A DNA stretch of 64,000 bases, taken from contig JADJXA010000004.1 in the NCBI GenBank assembly GCA_016716065.1, positions 124,001 to 188,000 of the forward strand. Direction: 5' to 3'. A program made the position numbers and the translations under genes. Positions 8,704 through 17,963 of the stretch are shown piece by piece (the first letter of the stretch is position 1; each line of letters starts with the position of its first letter). Under the pieces are notes generated by a model. It saw nothing but the letters and a program-made list of their open reading frames with translations, did not search any database and had not been told where the DNA came from. The DNA comes from Candidatus Leptovillus gracilis (GTDB lineage Bacteria; Chloroflexota; Anaerolineae; Promineifilales; Promineifilaceae).

Positions 8704-9729
8704 ATGCTTGCACAATTAGACGAACTGTATGCCCAATCATTAGAAACAGTGGCGGCGGCGGCGGGAACGGCCGTTCTCGACGACTGGTACAAAAACACCC
8801 TCGGCCGTAAAGGCAGCATCTACCTGCTTACCCGGCAGGTGGGCCAACTACCCGCTGAAGAACGGCCGGCCTTCGGCCAGCGCATCAACGCCGTTAAACA
8901 ATCCCTGGAAGAAGCCTACCAGACCCGTCTGGCTGAACTAAAAACCGCCGAACTCCAGGCGCAAATCGCCGCTTCCGCCCTGGATGTGACCCTGCCCGGC
9001 CGGCGGCAGTGGCAGGGCCGATTACACCCCGCCAGCCAAACCCTACGCGACATTTACCGCATCTGGGGCGACATGGGCTTCCAGGTCTACCGCAGCCGCG
9101 ACGTAGAGACCGACGAGTACAACTTCGAGCTGCTCAACATCCCGCCGCACCATCCCGCCCGCGACATGTGGGATACCTTCCACACCACCACCCCTGGCGT
9201 CATCCTGCGCACCCACACCAGCCCCGGCCAGATTCACGCCATGCGCGACTACTACCCGGAGCCGATCCGCGTGATTCTGCCCGGCATGTGCTACCGCTAC
9301 GAGCAAATCACCGCCCGCAGCGAAATCCAATTCCACCAGGTGGAAGGATTGGCCGTCGGCAAAAACATCAGCCTGGCCGACCTGAAAGGCACGCTGACGG
9401 ACTTTGCCCGGCGCATGTTTGGGCAAGACCGCCCGGTGCGCTTCCGGGCCAACTACTTCCCCTTCACCGAGCCGAGCGCCGAGATGGACGTGGCCTGCAT
9501 TTTGTGCGACGGCGCTGGCTGCAACGTCTGCAAATACAGTGGCTGGGTGGAGATTTTAGGCTGCGGCATGGTTCACCCCACGGTGCTGCGCAACGGCGGG
9601 TATGATCCGGCCATCTACTCTGGCTTCGCCTTCGGCATGGGGCCGGAGCGCATCGCCATGCTCAAATATCGCATTGACGACATCCGCTACTTCTGGGGCA
9701 ACGATTTGCGCTTCCTGGAACAGTTCTAA
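8704..9729 (+). CDS. pheS: Phenylalanine--tRNA ligase alpha subunit
   Basis: This is the catalytic subunit of the (alpha-beta)2 PheRS, which charges tRNA-Phe. The 341-residue protein has the N-terminal coiled-coil tRNA-binding arm (residues about 1-90) and then the class II core. Motif 2 is FHQVEGLAVGKNISLADLKG, and PSAEMDVACILCDGAGCNVCKYSGWVEILGCGMVHP comes next. Motif 3 is FAFGMGPERIAMLKYRIDDIRYFWGNDLRFL. The CxxC-type cluster in the 260s is a zinc-ribbon-like insert seen in many bacterial PheS. A Shine-Dalgarno (AGGAAG) lies ahead of the ATG. pheT follows on the same strand after a 346-base gap filled by a MITE-like element. Confidence 0.97.
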   Translation: MLAQLDELYAQSLETVAAAAGTAVLDDWYKNTLGRKGSIYLLTRQVGQLPAEERPAFGQRINAVKQSLEEAYQTRLAELKTAELQAQIAASALDVTLPGRRQWQGRLHPASQTLRDIYRIWGDMGFQVYRSRDVETDEYNFELLNIPPHHPARDMWDTFHTTTPGVILRTHTSPGQIHAMRDYYPEPIRVILPGMCYRYEQITARSEIQFHQVEGLAVGKNISLADLKGTLTDFARRMFGQDRPVRFRANYFPFTEPSAEMDVACILCDGAGCNVCKYSGWVEILGCGMVHPTVLRNGGYDPAIYSGFAFGMGPERIAMLKYRIDDIRYFWGNDLRFLEQF

Positions 9730-9770
9730 GATAAGATTGAAGATTGAAGATCAGGCCTAAAACATTTTAC

Positions 9771-10019
9771 GGCATGGTTCATCGGGCGAAACATCTTCTT
9801 TACAAATTTACGCGGCATTGTCATTCCTTCGGCGTTGCTCAGGACAAGGTCTGAGCGGAGTCTTCGGCCCTGAGCAACGTCGAACGGGGAAGCATCCCGC
9901 TAACGCCAGAGGAACGGGATGCTTCGGAGGATGCTTCGGCAAGCTCAGCACAGGCTCTCAGCATGACACGTTTTCTTGCTAAATTTGTAAAGCACAAATC
10001 AACTGAAATGAACCATGCC
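9771..10019. mobile_element. MITE-like element, copy 1 (between pheS and pheT)
   Basis: This 249-bp element has no reading frame of note and has terminal inverted repeats GGCATGGTTCAT / ATGAACCATGCC. Inside these come a second inverted pair CTTTACAAATTTA / TAAATTTGTAAAG and then a palindromic core of the TGTCAT-CTGAG family. Flanking 8-mers CATTTTAC (9763-9770) and CGTTTTAC (10020-10027) match in 7 of 8 bases, as expected for a target-site duplication. A second copy lies at 29861-30042. It fills most of the pheS-pheT gap. Confidence 0.85.
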
Positions 10020-10075
10020 CGTTTTACCTAATCTTCCATCTTCAATCTCCATTTCCTAAACTTGAGGAAAACATC

Positions 10076-12610
10076 ATGCTCGTACCACTCTCCTGGCTCA
10101 AAGAATACGTAGACATTAACCAATCGCCGGCCGAACTGGCCGAAATGCTCACCATTGGCGGCCTCGAAGTCGAAAGCGTCACCTACATTGGCATCCCCGG
10201 CGGCCGTGACAAAAACCGCCTGGTTTGGGACCGCGACAAACTCGTCGTCGGCCAGATTCTCAAGGTGGCGCAGCATCCCAACGCCGACCGTCTGGTGCTG
10301 GCAACCGTCGAGTACGGCGGCAGCGAACCCGAAGTCACCGTCACCGGCGCGCCCAACCTCTTCCAATATCTGGGGCAGGACGACCTGACCGAACTGAAGC
10401 TCTACTCCCCCTTTGCCATCGAAGGGGTGGAGTTGTACGACGGGCACAAAGAGGGGCAGGTGAAGATGGTGTTGAAGGGACGGCCGTTACGCGGCATCCA
10501 CAATCGCTGCATGTTGTGTTCCGAAAAAGAACTCGGCCTCAGCGACGACCACGACGGCATCATGATCCTCGAAGGCGATTACACGCCCGGCACGCCCATT
10601 CAAGACGTGCTTGGCGATGCCGTCCTCAGCATAGACATCATTCCCAACATCGCCCGCGCCGCCTCCATCGTCGGCGTGGCGCGGGAAGTGGCGGCCCTGA
10701 CGGGGCAAACAGTGCGCTATCCCAGCTATGACGTGGTGATGGCAGGGCCACCCGCCGCCGACAAGGTGCAAATCACCACCGACCACCCCGACCTTAACCC
10801 GCGCTTCACGGCTATCATCATCAGCGGCGTCAGCCAGAAAGCCAGCCCACAGTGGATGCAGCGCCGCCTCAAATTGGCCGGGCAGCGCCCGATCAACGTT
10901 GTCGTGGACATCAGCAACTACGTCATGCTGGAGATGGGTGAACCCAACCACACCTTCGACTACGACTTCCTGCGCCGCCGCGCCGACCAGTACAACGGCC
11001 CCGACGGCCCCATCCACCTCATCACCCGCCTGCCCCACGCTGGCGAAACGGTCACCACGTTGGATGGCGTGCGGCGCGACCTGCCCCCCGCCACCATCCT
11101 CGTCACCGATCCCGCCGGGGCGCTGAGTCTGGGCGGCATCATGGGCGGCGCGGAAAGCGAAATCAGCGCCACCACCACCAACGTCCTGCTGGAAGCGGCG
11201 TCGTGGAACTTCATCAACATCCGCCGCAGCGCCACCATCCTGAAAATCAACAGCGAAGCCGGCTTCCGCTTCAGCCGGGGCGTCCATCCCAGTCAGGCCC
11301 TTTTGGGGGCGAATCGGGCTGCCGAACTGCTGCGCCAACTGGCGGGTGGCACAGTCTGGCAGGGCGTGATTGATTATTACCCGAATCCGCCGGAAGTGAC
11401 GCCCATTCGATTAACGGCCGTTGAAGTCAAACGCATCGGCGGCATCGAATTGTCGCTGGCCGACATCCAACACAAGCTAGAAGCGCTGGAATTCGGCGTC
11501 GTGCCCGACGGCGACGCCCTGCTCGTCACCAGCCCCGACTTCCGCCTGGACATCAGCGGCACGCATGATCTGGTCGAAGAAGTGTGCCGCATGGTCGGCT
11601 TTGATCAACTGCCAGCCACTGAAATGAGCGACACCCTGCCGCCGCAGCGCAGCAACGTCGCCCTGGAGCGCGAAGAGCGCGTCAAGGACATCCTGGTGAA
11701 GCAGGGGCTGCAAGAGATCATCACCTACCGGCTCACCACGCCGGAACGCGAAGCGAAACTGATTGCCCCCACAACCCAACTGCCGCCCGACGAGCGCCCC
11801 TACGTTACCCTGGCGAACCCCATCACCGTAGACCGGGTGACAATGCGCCACAGCCTGCTGGCCTCGGCGCTGGAGACGGCCGCCGCCAACAGCCGCTACC
11901 GGCAGCACATCGCCCTGTTTGAGGTCGGTAAAATCTACCTGGCCGCCGAAGAAGGCGTGCTGCCAGACGAATTGACCCGGCTGTCGCTTGTCCTCACCGG
12001 ACCGTGCCAGCGCACTTTCTGGCAGAGCAGCCAGGCCAGCCCAGAACTAGATTTTTTCGACCTGAAAGGGGTGGTGGAAGAATTGATTTGCGCCCTACAC
12101 ATCGCCGATTTTGCCGTCGAAGCCGCCAAGCATCCCACCTATCGCCCCGGCCGCACGGCGCGCCTGCTCTTGGGCGACAGGCAGCTAGGCTTGATGGGCG
12201 AACTGCACCCGCTGGTGGCCGACAACTTTGATTTCCGCCACGAACACCCGGTTCTGGCCGCCGAACTAGACCTGGAACTGCTGTTGGCGGCCATCCCGCC
12301 CTGGCATCGCATCACGCCGGTGACGAGCTACCCGGCTATTTTGGAAGACGTGGCGCTGGTGGTGGATCGGGGGGTAACGGCCGTGGCCGTCGAAGCCCAA
12401 ATCCGGCTGGCCGGTGGCTACCTGCTCAAAGATGTGGAACTGTTCGACGTGTACGAAGGGCAGCAGCTTGGCAGCGGCAAGCGCAGCCTGGCCTACCACC
12501 TCACCTTCCAGGCCGCCGACAAGACGCTGACAGACAAGGATGTCAAGAAGCAGCGACAGCGAATTGTGCAGCAGCTAGAGCGCAATCTGGGCGCAAGGCT
12601 GCGGGATTAA
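10076..12610 (+). CDS. pheT: Phenylalanine--tRNA ligase beta subunit
   Basis: This is the large subunit of PheRS, 844 residues, which binds tRNA and edits mischarged Tyr. The order is an N-terminal domain MLVPLSWLKEYVDI, an EMAP-type tRNA-binding domain (GQILKVAQHPNADRLVLATV at about residue 58), and the B3/B4 editing region (residues about 200-420, with SGVSQKASPQWMQRRL and the GGIMGGAESE loop). B5 (about 430-510) and the catalytic-like core (HSLLASALETAAANSRY) come next. The FDX-ACB domain is at the end (SYPAILEDVALVV). The length is at the upper end of the family. The ATG follows GAGGAAAAC. A strong terminator lies 12 bases past the stop. Confidence 0.97.
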   Translation: MLVPLSWLKEYVDINQSPAELAEMLTIGGLEVESVTYIGIPGGRDKNRLVWDRDKLVVGQILKVAQHPNADRLVLATVEYGGSEPEVTVTGAPNLFQYLGQDDLTELKLYSPFAIEGVELYDGHKEGQVKMVLKGRPLRGIHNRCMLCSEKELGLSDDHDGIMILEGDYTPGTPIQDVLGDAVLSIDIIPNIARAASIVGVAREVAALTGQTVRYPSYDVVMAGPPAADKVQITTDHPDLNPRFTAIIISGVSQKASPQWMQRRLKLAGQRPINVVVDISNYVMLEMGEPNHTFDYDFLRRRADQYNGPDGPIHLITRLPHAGETVTTLDGVRRDLPPATILVTDPAGALSLGGIMGGAESEISATTTNVLLEAASWNFINIRRSATILKINSEAGFRFSRGVHPSQALLGANRAAELLRQLAGGTVWQGVIDYYPNPPEVTPIRLTAVEVKRIGGIELSLADIQHKLEALEFGVVPDGDALLVTSPDFRLDISGTHDLVEEVCRMVGFDQLPATEMSDTLPPQRSNVALEREERVKDILVKQGLQEIITYRLTTPEREAKLIAPTTQLPPDERPYVTLANPITVDRVTMRHSLLASALETAAANSRYRQHIALFEVGKIYLAAEEGVLPDELTRLSLVLTGPCQRTFWQSSQASPELDFFDLKGVVEELICALHIADFAVEAAKHPTYRPGRTARLLLGDRQLGLMGELHPLVADNFDFRHEHPVLAAELDLELLLAAIPPWHRITPVTSYPAILEDVALVVDRGVTAVAVEAQIRLAGGYLLKDVELFDVYEGQQLGSGKRSLAYHLTFQAADKTLTDKDVKKQRQRIVQQLERNLGARLRD

Positions 12611-12621
12611 GAAAGATGAGA

Positions 12622-12655
12622 GTGGTGGGAAACGGCCGTTTCCCACCACTTTTTT
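12622..12655 (+). terminator. Rho-independent terminator of pheT built on ACGGCCGT
   Basis: The arms GTGGTGGGAAACGG / CCGTTTCCCACCAC form a perfect 14-bp palindrome (12622-12649), followed by six T. Its centre is the window-wide palindrome AACGGCCGTT. A further inverted repeat CCTCCCGGAGGCT / AGCCTCCGGGAGG lies at about 12668-12723. Confidence 0.85.
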
Positions 12656-12817
12656 GGTAGCCATTCACCTCCCGGAGGCTAAAGCGAGCGAATCTCTGCC
12701 TGCCTTGTCAGCCTCCGGGAGGATTTGCAAGGGGCGTGAACGGATACTTTTTTATTACCCCGTTAGCCCCTTGAGACCGCCTTTCTATACAATTTCTACA
12801 AACGGCGGCTATACTTA

Positions 12818-12856
12818 TTGACATGAATAACTGACTGTGATAAAGTTGACTTATCA
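12818..12856 (+). promoter_or_regulatory. Promoter with overlapping operator-like palindromes for marR
   Basis: TTGACA (12818-12823) is followed after 17 bases by TAAAGT (12841-12846). TGATAA-7-TTATCA (12838-12856) overlaps the -10 box, and TTATT-6-AATAA (12815-12830) overlaps the -35. This is the usual layout for an autoregulated MarR gene. Confidence 0.5.
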
Positions 12857-12897
12857 ACTATTGCTCATGCAACGAACTACGCTCAAGACCACCGCAT

Positions 12898-13377
12898 ATG
12901 AATGACAAGGAACAACTTTACAATTTGATCAAGGAAACATTTCTACTTCTTGATGATGGAGATCGCCGCTTTTTCAGCCGTTTTGACATCAGCGTCTCAC
13001 GCTACTATGCGCTTCATCACATTGGCGAAGAACCGGGAATTTCCTTTAGCCAGCTAAGCGACTGCATGGTCTGTGACAAAAGCAATGTCACGCGCATCAT
13101 TAAGGGGTTGGAGTCCATCGGTTATGTTGTACGTCAGCCGCATGAGAAAGATGGGCGCGCTCTGCGGCTCTATCTAACAGATGGAGGGGCGGCGGTTCTC
13201 AGCCAAATTGCCATCGCGCACAAACAATATAACGAAGCCCGTCTCGACTGCATGAACGAAATTGAACACGACAACCTGATAGAGGGTCTAAGTCGGCTAA
13301 ACGAGCATATGAAACAAGAATTATATGGTTTGGCCGAAAATCCTCAGTTGGTCCACCAAAGTCACTTTGCCGGGTAA
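12898..13377 (+). CDS. MarR family transcriptional regulator
   Basis: This is a 159-residue winged-helix DNA-binding protein. The core has SFSQLSDCMVCDKSNVTRIIKGLESIGYVVRQPHEKDGRALRLYLTDGG, which matches the MarR helix-turn-helix and wing (recognition helix KSNVTRIIKGLE, wing DGRALRLYLT). Flanking helices would form the dimer interface. It lies 200 bases upstream of, and in the same direction as, the maltodextrin-binding protein gene. That makes it a candidate regulator of the sugar cluster, although MarR proteins more often sense phenolics or oxidants. Two Cys (in DCMVCDK) sit at the start of the recognition region and could be a redox switch; this is inference. Palindromes over its own promoter suggest autoregulation. 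Confidence 0.85.
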   Translation: MNDKEQLYNLIKETFLLLDDGDRRFFSRFDISVSRYYALHHIGEEPGISFSQLSDCMVCDKSNVTRIIKGLESIGYVVRQPHEKDGRALRLYLTDGGAAVLSQIAIAHKQYNEARLDCMNEIEHDNLIEGLSRLNEHMKQELYGLAENPQLVHQSHFAG

Positions 13378-13577
13378 AACGAATGCTTTCAGATATGCGC
13401 GGCTTGCGTCTTTTGGGGGCAAGAACAGCGCAAAATAGTGGGTGGACTGCGAGTAGAAACGCATAAGTTGATTATCACAAATGAGGAGGTGATGTTCGCA
13501 AAAAATCAAAAACCAATAACCTGCTAAACGAGTTGTCATTTCGTATTTAAATTTTGAAAGTGAGGAGAAACTTTTTC

Positions 13578-15233
13578 ATGAAAAACAAAAATTTGTATCT
13601 GCTGTTCATCGCAATGCTTATGGGCGCTCTGTTATTAGCTGCCTGTGGCGGTGGTGCGGCTGAACCTACCCAAGTCCCGGCGGCCACGTCTGCGCCAGTT
13701 GAAGAAACGGCCGTTGAAGAACCAGTCGCTGTAGAACCGACCGCTGTAGAAACAGTCGTCGAAGAGCCAGCAGCCACCGAAGTGGCCGAAGAACCGGCTG
13801 CCGAAGCCACCACAGCCCCGGTTGCGCCAGCCGGTACGCTGCGCATCTGGGCCGACGACACGCGCGCGCCCATTCTGCAAAACCTGGCCCCACAGGTCCT
13901 GGAAGCCTACAACCTGGAACTGGTCGTTGAGCTGAAATCTGCTATTCGTGACGATTTCCAGGTCGCTGCACCGCTGGGTGAAGGCCCCGACATCATCGTC
14001 ATTGCCCACGATCAGGCCGGTACACTGGTCTCCAATGGTCTTCTGGCTACCGTAGACCTGGCCGGTAAAGAGGCTGACTTCGCGCCCAAATCGTTAGAAG
14101 CCTGTACCTTCGATGGTGAACTGTACTGCATGCCTTACGCCACCGAAAACATGGCCTTCTTCTACAACACCGACATGGTCGAAACCGCTCCCACCACCTG
14201 GGAAGAGGTTCTGACTGTTGGCCGTGAACTGGTTGCCGCAGGCGAAACCACCTACGTCATGGCCGTCACCGGTACCACCTACGATGCCTACCCGCTCTTC
14301 ACCTCCCTGGGTGGCTACATCTTCGGCCAGGACGAGAACGGTAACTGGAATCCCGAAGACCTCGGCATAGACAGCGAGGGCATGATCGCCGGCGTTCAAT
14401 GGCTGGCTGATGGCGTTGCCAATGGCGATTTCCCGGCTGACTGGGATTGGGCCAACAACCATGCGCTGTTTGAAACCGGTGAAGCACCCTTCATCATGGC
14501 TGGCCCCTGGGCGCTCGGCCGTCTGCGTGAATCTGGCATTCCTTATGCCATTGCCAACTTCCCCGACGGCGGTTATCCCTTCGCCGGTACGCAAGGTTTC
14601 TTCATCAACGCCCAAAGCGACAACGTTCTGCTGGCGCAAGCTTTCCTCAGCGAATTCATCGCCAACGTAGACACCCAAATGGCTCTGTACGAAGTTGGTC
14701 AACGGCCGCCGGCCTACCTGCCGGCTTTAGAACAAGTTGACGACGCTGATTTGATCGCAATGGCTGCCGCTGGCGAAAACGCCACCATGATGCCCGCCAT
14801 CCCGGCTATGGGTTCCGTCTGGGGTAACTGGAACGACTCCGTCGTGCTGGCCCGCGACGGTAAACAAGACCCCGAAACTGCCATGACCGAAGCTGGCGCC
14901 AAAATCCGCGCCCTGATCGCCAACCCGCTCACCGGCATGGTCAACGTGCCCGGTTCCTATCAAGCCCAGGCTGGTTGCCCCGGCGACTGGCAGCCCGAAT
15001 GCGCCGCGACGGCCATGACCATGGGCGACGATGGCCTCTACACCAGTGGTCCCTTCAGCCTCACCGCCGGTGATTACGAAGCGAAAGTTGCTCTCGATGG
15101 CTCCTGGACGACCAACTACGGTGTGGACGGCGCGCCCGATGGCGACAACTACACCTTCACTCTAACCGCCGATGGCGATGTGTCCTTCAGCTTCGATCCA
15201 GAAACCAAGCTGCTGGAGATCATCCTGCCCTAA
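13578..15233 (+). CDS. Maltodextrin ABC transporter substrate-binding lipoprotein with C-terminal X25-like module
   Basis: This is a family 1 solute-binding protein (MalE-like) of 551 residues. The ATG at 13578 follows GTGAGGAG; an in-frame start 24 bases earlier has no ribosome site. Residues 1-22 are a lipoprotein signal with lipobox LLAAC (Cys23). An acidic and Ala/Val/Pro-rich linker (about 30-80) tethers the domain that starts TLRIWADDTRAP. Motifs include the YCMPYATENMAFFYNTDMV and APFIMAGPWALG stretches of maltose-binding proteins. After about residue 455 comes a second domain starting VPGSYQAQAGCPGDWQP and running through YEAKVALDGSWTTNYG. It resembles the X25 module of pullulanases and amylases. 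That module is not normally part of MalE. A terminator follows, then malF and malG genes. Confidence 0.9.
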   Translation: MKNKNLYLLFIAMLMGALLLAACGGGAAEPTQVPAATSAPVEETAVEEPVAVEPTAVETVVEEPAATEVAEEPAAEATTAPVAPAGTLRIWADDTRAPILQNLAPQVLEAYNLELVVELKSAIRDDFQVAAPLGEGPDIIVIAHDQAGTLVSNGLLATVDLAGKEADFAPKSLEACTFDGELYCMPYATENMAFFYNTDMVETAPTTWEEVLTVGRELVAAGETTYVMAVTGTTYDAYPLFTSLGGYIFGQDENGNWNPEDLGIDSEGMIAGVQWLADGVANGDFPADWDWANNHALFETGEAPFIMAGPWALGRLRESGIPYAIANFPDGGYPFAGTQGFFINAQSDNVLLAQAFLSEFIANVDTQMALYEVGQRPPAYLPALEQVDDADLIAMAAAGENATMMPAIPAMGSVWGNWNDSVVLARDGKQDPETAMTEAGAKIRALIANPLTGMVNVPGSYQAQAGCPGDWQPECAATAMTMGDDGLYTSGPFSLTAGDYEAKVALDGSWTTNYGVDGAPDGDNYTFTLTADGDVSFSFDPETKLLEIILP

Positions 15234-15251
15234 ACCATCCCTTTGAATAGA

Positions 15252-15284
15252 AACCGGGAAGCGCTCAGCGCTTCCCGGTTTTTT
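15252..15284 (+). terminator. Intrinsic terminator between the binding-protein and permease genes
   Basis: A 13-bp stem AACCGGGAAGCGC / GCGCTTCCCGGTT with a three-base loop runs into a T tract. It probably lets the binding protein be made in excess over the permeases. Confidence 0.9.
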
Positions 15285-15457
15285 CGTATCTGGGCAAAAC
15301 TGCTTTTAAGCCTCTCTGAACACACGCAGGGCATTGGCGTACAACTAGCTAACTTGCCCCATCATTTGGATTCAAGGATTTGGTTTGTTACCAGAGTTGG
15401 TCCAACAAGCGCCAATACTGCCATACGACTCTCTAAACAACATACAGGAGATATGCC

Positions 15458-17056
15458 ATGAGTGGGCTTACTATTGAAAGTGCAAAGGGCGACCGCTCAC
15501 AAAAAGAGTCCCCATTAACCAGAATCATATTCATCATTCTGGTTGTTGTGCTTGATGTTGGGGCGTTTTGGTTCATTCAGAATGCTTTGTCCAAGGGATT
15601 TACTCAGTTGGTGGTAATCATTGGCTTCATTACCGTCATGCTGAATCTGATCTTTCTGATCCCCAAAGCTTACCCCTTTCGTTGGATGGCCTTAGGATTG
15701 AGCTTCCTCATCCTCTTTACGATTTACCCGATGTTCTTCACCATTTACGTGGCCTTTACAAACTATGGTGACGGCCATTTGCTGACCAAAGAACAAGCGC
15801 TACCGCTCATCGAAAGGCAAGTGTTTTTGCCAGAAGAAGGAAAATCCTATTCCTGGACAGCCTTCCAGAATGACGCCGGCGATTATGCGCTGTGGCTTAT
15901 TAACCCGGATGGCGAAACGTTTATCGGCCGGCCGGGCGAAGAAATAGTACCGGCCCAACCAGGCGATCCCGGCATCGGCGAAGCCGACAGCCGAGGTGTC
16001 CCTACTTCTTTGGAAGGATATCAACGCCTAAACCCACTCTTTGCCGCCACCGACTCAAACTTGCCCGGCATTAAGTTTGGGCTTGAAGGTGATCAGATTA
16101 TCCAGATTCGTTCGCCAAGTGAAGCCGCCGAGCTGCAACCCCGGTTTTTGTTCGACCCGGAAACGGACACCGTCGTAGACCAATCCAACGGCGAAATCTA
16201 TTACAACATCAATGGTACGTTCACATCGAGAACTGGCAAAACCATTACGCCAGGCTTTCGCACCTGGATTGGGCTGCAAAACTTTAAGGATTTACTTACC
16301 AGCCCGGCCTTACGCGGACCACTTGCCCGCATCATGGTCTGGAATTTTATCTTCCCCACCATCAGCGTCTTGTCCACATTTGCTCTGGGGTTGATGATTG
16401 CCATTCTGTTTAACGACCGAGATTTTCCACTCAAGAAAGTCATTCGTTCCTTTCTTTTGATCCCTTATACCATCCCCGGCTTGATCAGCATTATTATGTG
16501 GCGCGGTATGATGAACCCGGAATTTGGTGTGGTCAACCGTTTCCTGAACAGTTGGTTTGGTTGGGCGCCGTCCTGGACAACGGAAGCAATCTGGGCGCAA
16601 ACAGCCATCCTGATCGTGAACTTATGGCTTGGCTATCCATATTTTATGCTCATTACCAGCGGTGCATTGCAGGCCATTCCCTCAGACATCTATGAAGCAG
16701 CGATGATAGATGGCGCCACCGGTTGGCAGCAGTTCCGCCGGATCACGCTGCCACTCCTATTGGTAGCTGTTGGTCCGTTGTTGATTGCCTCGTTTGTCTT
16801 TAACTTCAATAACTTCAATCTGATCTACCTGTTTATCCAGGGCGGTCCCCCCATTGCCGGCGCGACTACTCAGGCGGGGCATACCGATATTTTAATCAGC
16901 TACGTCTACAAACTGGCGTTTGAAAGCGGCGGCCGAGGCGTGCAGTACGGGTTGGCCTCAGCCATCTCCATTTTTGTTTTCTTCATCGTCGGGGCACTTA
17001 CTCTGATGCAGTTCCGCTTCACCAATATGTGGGAGGAGGTTGGCGAAAATGTCTAG
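15458..17056 (+). CDS. Maltodextrin ABC transporter permease, MalF-like
   Basis: This inner-membrane permease subunit has 532 residues. Membrane segments near residues 22-42, 48-65 and 75-95 precede a large extracytoplasmic insert (about 100-270) like the P2 loop of MalF. Five or so more segments follow. The EAA motif that contacts the ATPase is YEAAMIDGATGWQQFRRITLP, close to residue 410. The start follows CAGGAGA, seven bases upstream. The gene overlaps the next permease by eight bases, so the two are translationally coupled. No MalK-type ATPase is encoded in this window; a shared ATPase encoded elsewhere must energise it (inference). Confidence 0.93.
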   Translation: MSGLTIESAKGDRSQKESPLTRIIFIILVVVLDVGAFWFIQNALSKGFTQLVVIIGFITVMLNLIFLIPKAYPFRWMALGLSFLILFTIYPMFFTIYVAFTNYGDGHLLTKEQALPLIERQVFLPEEGKSYSWTAFQNDAGDYALWLINPDGETFIGRPGEEIVPAQPGDPGIGEADSRGVPTSLEGYQRLNPLFAATDSNLPGIKFGLEGDQIIQIRSPSEAAELQPRFLFDPETDTVVDQSNGEIYYNINGTFTSRTGKTITPGFRTWIGLQNFKDLLTSPALRGPLARIMVWNFIFPTISVLSTFALGLMIAILFNDRDFPLKKVIRSFLLIPYTIPGLISIIMWRGMMNPEFGVVNRFLNSWFGWAPSWTTEAIWAQTAILIVNLWLGYPYFMLITSGALQAIPSDIYEAAMIDGATGWQQFRRITLPLLLVAVGPLLIASFVFNFNNFNLIYLFIQGGPPIAGATTQAGHTDILISYVYKLAFESGGRGVQYGLASAISIFVFFIVGALTLMQFRFTNMWEEVGENV

Positions 17057-17960
17057 CGTCACTCAGACTTACCAAAATCTGCGTTCATCGCGACGGTTTC
17101 AGAAACGCATGGGTGTTGTAATCCGGCTCATTATCGCCGTCATTCTGATTTTCTTCTCCATCTTCCCGGTGTTGTGGATCGTTTCTGCCTCCTTCGACAA
17201 TTCACAATCGTTGGCTACCCAGACGCTTATTCCGGCGAACGCTGGCCTGAATAATTACAAAGTTTTGTTTGGCGATCCTGATTATCAGTTTGGCGCGTTT
17301 CCGTATTGGACATGGGTGTGGAACTCGATAAAGATAGCTGGCATTACGACGATTCTTAGCATTTCTATCACTACGATGGCGGCCTATGCTTTCTCGCGCT
17401 TGCGTTTTTCCGGTCGCGTCACCATGCTGAAAGGAATTCTGTTGATTCAGGTGTTCCCAAACCTGCTGGCCTTGGTAGCCATTTACATTATCGTCTTCCA
17501 GATTGGGCAGATCGTGCCGGCATTTGGGCTGAATACCCATGCCGGGCTGATCCTGGTATATCTGGGTGGTTCGATGGGTTTGAATATCTGGTTGATGAAA
17601 GGCTTTCTGGACACGATCCCACGGGCCATTGACGAATCGGGCATGATGGATGGGGCGACGCACTTCCAAATTTTTTGGACGCTGCTGCTGCCACTGCTGC
17701 GCCCGATGCTGGTGGTTATCGGCATTTTGTCGTTCATCGGTACGTATGGCGATTTTATCCTGGCGCGTATTTTGCTCAACGACGTGAACAAATACACGTT
17801 GATGGTGGGGCTGCAAATCTTTACCGCCGGACAGTTCGATAAAAAATGGGGCGTCTTTGCCGCCGGGGCGTTGATTGGCGCGCTGCCGATTTTGATCACT
17901 TATCTGGCACTGCAAGACCAGATTGCCGGAGGGCTGACCTCTGGGGCTGTTAAGGAATAG
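17049..17960 (+). CDS. Maltodextrin ABC transporter permease, MalG-like
   Basis: This is the second permease subunit, 303 residues from the ATG at 17049. A TTG at 17040 in the same frame abuts the GGGAGGAGG ribosome site directly, so the ATG nine bases further on is the better start. Six membrane segments are visible. The EAA-like loop is DESGMMDGATHFQIFWTLLLPLLRP. The C-terminus ends QDQIAGGLTSGAVKE, the classic MalG ending. Its start overlaps the MalF stop by eight bases, and the next gene begins three bases after its stop, so all three are probably co-transcribed. Confidence 0.93.
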   Translation: MSSVTQTYQNLRSSRRFQKRMGVVIRLIIAVILIFFSIFPVLWIVSASFDNSQSLATQTLIPANAGLNNYKVLFGDPDYQFGAFPYWTWVWNSIKIAGITTILSISITTMAAYAFSRLRFSGRVTMLKGILLIQVFPNLLALVAIYIIVFQIGQIVPAFGLNTHAGLILVYLGGSMGLNIWLMKGFLDTIPRAIDESGMMDGATHFQIFWTLLLPLLRPMLVVIGILSFIGTYGDFILARILLNDVNKYTLMVGLQIFTAGQFDKKWGVFAAGALIGALPILITYLALQDQIAGGLTSGAVKE

Positions 17961-17963
17961 CTT

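Noticed and set aside
13493..13528. Eleven-codon frame MFAKNQKPITC after AGGAGGTG upstream of the maltodextrin-binding protein
   Set aside because: The ribosome site is only two bases from the ATG, so initiation is unlikely; no attenuator structure was seen.
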